Below the pieces are notes generated by a model that was not told where the DNA came from, made no database searches, and saw only the letters and a list, made by a program, of their open reading frames with translations. From Laetiporus sulphureus 93-53 (lineage: Eukaryota; Basidiomycota; Agaricomycetes; Polyporales; Laetiporaceae): a DNA stretch of 64,000 bases. The DNA lies in contig NW_024468547.1 in the NCBI RefSeq assembly GCF_001632365.1, forward strand, positions 207,820 to 271,819, read 5' to 3'. Below, in pieces: positions 60,521 through 64,000 of this stretch. Numbering within the stretch: the stretch's first letter is position 1; the number at the start of each line of letters is the position of its first letter. Made by a program: the position numbers and the translations under genes.

Positions 60521-61333
60521 GCCGGGTTGCGTTATGGACCTGAGTTGCTGTCGTGACCATGATGCGATGGACCGCTGTTCGCTTTCAAGTTCCACCCCCC
60601 GCTCTATTTCCGCGCATGTGTGCGTGCTGTTCGGTGCCCAGCCGAATTGTGCATGGACAAAAGTGTAGTCATCTCCGTATTTATATAGGAAGAAGGCTTC
60701 GCAGGCGATATTATTCTGTCGTGCATTATTTAGCCTGCCTCCTTGTACTACTACATTTTGCGTCTTCTCACCAATGGTTCTGCTGGACTAGATTATACTA
60801 CTGGAAGACGTCGCGCCTTCTTCGCCGCTCTCATTATATGAATTCCATGGGAGCAGCGAAGACTAGCAATGAGTCGTACCTGCCGTTTAAAAAGATGAGG
60901 CCGCTTGAAGGTGACTAAAACGCTCTCTTAGAACATGACTAGATATTGGGATTGGATGTAGTACACCTTTGCTTTGGGCATTGTGTGACCGGCGGAGCTC
61001 GAGGCGTTCGAACAAGATTTATCTCGAACATCAGCGTTACAATTGGGCGCCACGTCTGCGGTGCCAGAGTGAGTTCTTTCCTAAAAGGCGTTTGTATGAC
61101 GATGACTGCTTATTGTAGTTTTCCGGGGCATATGGGACCATGACAGTCTATCGTGTTGGGCATCAGAGGACGCTTAGACACCTAAGTGGTCATGATGGTC
61201 ACAAAGCAACTCGTCGGTCACTAAGCGCCCGAGCATTGGTGGAAGCGAGACAAACATTTTCGAAGGGAGGAAAGTCGATATTCGGCGCCGATCCTATACA
61301 TGAAACACAGTGAGTGTCTACACGCTGCACGGA
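60521..61333. other. Intergenic, no gene recognised
   Basis: Convergent 3' ends of the caspase-like gene and the kinase gene. Short frames only. Confidence 0.5.
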
Positions 61334-62871
61334 TCATCTTGATGCATCGTTTGCACGAGCAAACCACGGATGCTGTAGCACGTCCTCCGCGCTCACTCGA
61401 CGCTCCGGCTCGATCTTGAGCATGGAGCGAAGGAGTGTGAAAAATTCCTCAACTTCGGCCTGCGTGTGTTTCCCTCCGGCTACTTTCGTGAAATGTGCTA
61501 GCCGGCGTGCCCATTTAGCATCAGCAGCCTCGGGCGAGATATCTATAGAATTTCAGTCAGTCGGCCAGCGCAGGCACAGCCAGAGCAAAGGTCCCAATTA
61601 TAAACGCACCCATGTTCCTGAGCCACTCCTGCGACTCCCAATAGCTCTGCCATCCCAGCGGCACCTCGCCGCACAGCGTCGCCATCGCACCCAACAGCCC
61701 ATCATTCGGAAATGCGAGGTGGAACAGCGGGAGTCCAAAGACCACTTCGTACATCTAAACATGCCACGTCAGCGGATGCGGTCGAGGATCGATAATAGTG
61801 TCAGTTAGCGCACTGTACATGCAAGCGACCAAATATCGCTCGCTCGCGTGGGGAAGGGGTCGACCGACCGGACAACACGTTCGAACATGAGCTCGGGCGC
61901 AGATACCGCCGCTGGTGTACACGACGGGCGCGTCTGCTCGTCGACCGCGATCGCTGTTACTCACAGTAAGCGCTGTCTCACCTCCATGTTCTGAGATGAG
62001 CAGGTACTGACCATTTCCCAAATCCATAATCACCGCGCGGAGAGGCGTGTCCGCGAATGCGGGATCCTGACTCCGCAGGTAGTCAATGACCGAAATCGGG
62101 GGTACCAGATACGGCGGGAGAGCCTCGAGGTGCGCTGGAGGTGCGGTTGGGAGGATGACAGTGCACTCTGGGTTGCCAAAGTAGTCCAGGATCGAGCCCG
62201 GCGAGTGTTCGTCGAGCGTGGGCAGGGCAATGCCGACATTCCCTGAGTGGAGATCTAGGTAGTCGCGTCAGCAGTGTGCCGTTGGCCGAATCCCAATCAG
62301 CGACTCCGCAGACCTCCATGCACGATCCCATGCCGATGCAGCGCCGCGAGCCCACACGCGATCTGGCGACAGAGCATCCGAGCATGCTTACGCCCCTGAG
62401 ACGATTGCGCCACATTGAAGAGGTTCCCGAGCACATCGCGCACGAGTACCGTGTACACGCCATTGGGGCCGTGCAGCGAGAAATTGTCGCGCAGCCGCAG
62501 CACGTTCTGCGTCTCGTCGCCGACCGGGATGCGGCTGAAGATATCAAGCTCGTGTCGAGGATCGGCCTCGGCGGCGCAGATCTTGAAGGCGACATAACGT
62601 TGACTGCGGTGTGCGCGGTGAATGAGATGTAAATGCAGAGGGCAGACTTGACTCACGACGGTGCATGGAGTGCCTCGGCCAGCCATACTGTCGCAAACGA
62701 GCTGTGGCCGAGCTTGTGCAGGATGCGGTATTGTCGCGCGGGACTCGAGTCTGAATTAACCAGAGGAGGAAACACGACATCGCCAAGGCGAATGGGATGA
62801 AAGCCCCCAGTGGTGTATCGTCGGATATCTTCCACGTCATCATCTGCATCCCAGTACAAGGAGAGCTGCAT
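61334..62871 (-). CDS. SRPK-like serine/threonine protein kinase
   Basis: Exons 62871-62657, 62603-62314, 62254-62012, 61953-61814, 61754-61610 and 61542-61334 give 413 residues. The N-terminus (EDIRRYTTGGFHPIRLGDVV, then YRILHKLGHSSFATVWLA) is the SRPK-type opening with a glycine loop. The ATP lysine is in YVAFKI. The catalytic loop reads HGIVHGDLHSGNVG, the Mg loop MDLGNA, the activation segment CTPAAVSAPELMFE, then SDIWSLACTMYEVVFG and the final ERRVSAEDVLQHPWF. SRPKs phosphorylate SR-type RNA-binding proteins, but this belongs to a fungal branch with expanded members of unknown target. The long SRPK spacer insert is absent. His replaces the usual Lys in the catalytic loop (DLHSGN instead of DLKPEN). 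Confidence 0.88.
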
Positions 62872-63808
62872 CGTGGCTGCCAAAAATATTTACCTAAGCC
62901 CCTGCGGAAAAGACACGGCTTTCCTGTTTTATCCGTGCTGAAAAATGTCGCACAAGCATGCACAGCACTGGCTGCAGAGTGTGGGGAGTTACAATAATTT
63001 TGCGAGAGCTATCCCAGCAACCGCCACCATCTCTTGGGCGTCTATCACTAATATGGTGACGCTCAGCCGCTGAGTGACTGGCATTGTGACTCAAATAGTA
63101 CTCACTGTGACTCAGGCCGTCAGCTCATTGTACAAACAGCAACCACCCTTTTCACCGTTTGGGACATACAGCACACAGAGCTCTGCGTGCACCAGGGAAC
63201 ACCTCGCCACCACAGCGACCAAGGACATTCTCAGCACATCGCGACCAGTAATCAGCGGTGGTGACTTCCGAAACGCAGACTCGAGAACTGGGTTTACCCT
63301 GAATCTTCAATGAGTGTTGCGCGGTTGTTCAGCAGTTTTGATGCATTCTTGTTCATCATAAGAGGAAACATACGTGATGAGCATTCGCTGATTAGCAAAT
63401 CCTCCCCTCAATCGACGACAACCGCTGTGACGAATAGGCGCGCTCGACCTGAGGCCTGAATGCATGATGCGTCGATAAATTACTTAGCTCGCATAACAGT
63501 AGAGCAAAATTACAGAGCTGCTCAGGCGCCATTCGATACTTTGAGGAGGTTGCAACGATCACCTCTTGACTCGACTTATCAGTACTTCCTGTAGCAGAAC
63601 AAACAGTCGACATATCGAGCTATTGGTGAACAGACCACAGCTAGCATCACAAGATGATCACGCATCCAGATAGAGACACAAAGAGCTCGCCACGGGGCAG
63701 GTCTTTGCGCAAGCCAAAGAACCTGATGCGTGCGAGCGGCGACCATTGATCATTGACAATGTAAGATATACATGACGATGATTGTAATTTTTGCACTGAT
63801 CTGAACGA
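62872..63808. other. Intergenic, no gene recognised
   Basis: Kinase upstream region and rps14 3' flank. No coding signal seen. Confidence 0.5.

Positions 63809-64000
<192 letters not shown>

Overview
The window is genomic DNA of a filamentous basidiomycete, most likely an agaricomycete (order not certain, Polyporales plausible). Genes are broken by many 45-90 nt GT-AG introns with CTRAY-like branch sites. The gene families also fit: C2-NACHT-WD40 STAND proteins, HET-domain proteins, F-box/leucine-rich proteins, DUF5648 repeats, DUF6532, a Plavaka-type transposase and a Ty1/copia element. All exon joins were worked out by hand from splice sites, frame and paralogue comparison, without transcripts.

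Layout. 1-5 kb: two DUF5648 repeat genes. 5.3-6.9 kb: a decayed MDR oxidoreductase. 7.7-9.7 kb: F-box gene 1. 11.1-12.1 kb: a hemerythrin-type protein with a probable mitochondrial presequence. 12.5-27.0 kb: an inverted duplication whose ~1.4 kb arms (12500-13915 and 25500-26960) each carry a small secreted cysteine-containing protein gene. They enclose F-box gene 2, a foldback MITE-like element, relics of a STAND gene, an intact 1604-residue C2-NACHT-14xWD40 gene and an F-box relic. 27.5-35.1 kb: two paralogous HET-domain genes on either side of the housekeeping gene hymA (MO25). 36-38.8 kb: a four-TM protein and sdhB (complex II iron-sulfur subunit). 40.3-60.5 kb: three caspase-like (peptidase C14) genes, two intact (802 and 801 residues) and one pseudogene. 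A decayed Plavaka transposase, a divergent DUF6532 gene and a non-autonomous copia retrotransposon lie among them. 61.3-64 kb: an SRPK-like kinase and the 3' end of ribosomal protein uS11 (rps14).

The notable theme is a 40 kb stretch with a STAND/NLR receptor-like protein, two HET proteins and a caspase-like family. In fungi these families are tied to non-self recognition and regulated cell death, although a functional link between these particular genes is inference. The caspase proteins share a long C-terminal module I do not recognise, which is the best candidate here for something undescribed. Conserved single-copy genes (hymA, sdhB, rps14) sit between fast-evolving duplicated families, and most inactivating stops in the repeat-rich right half fit C-to-T change.
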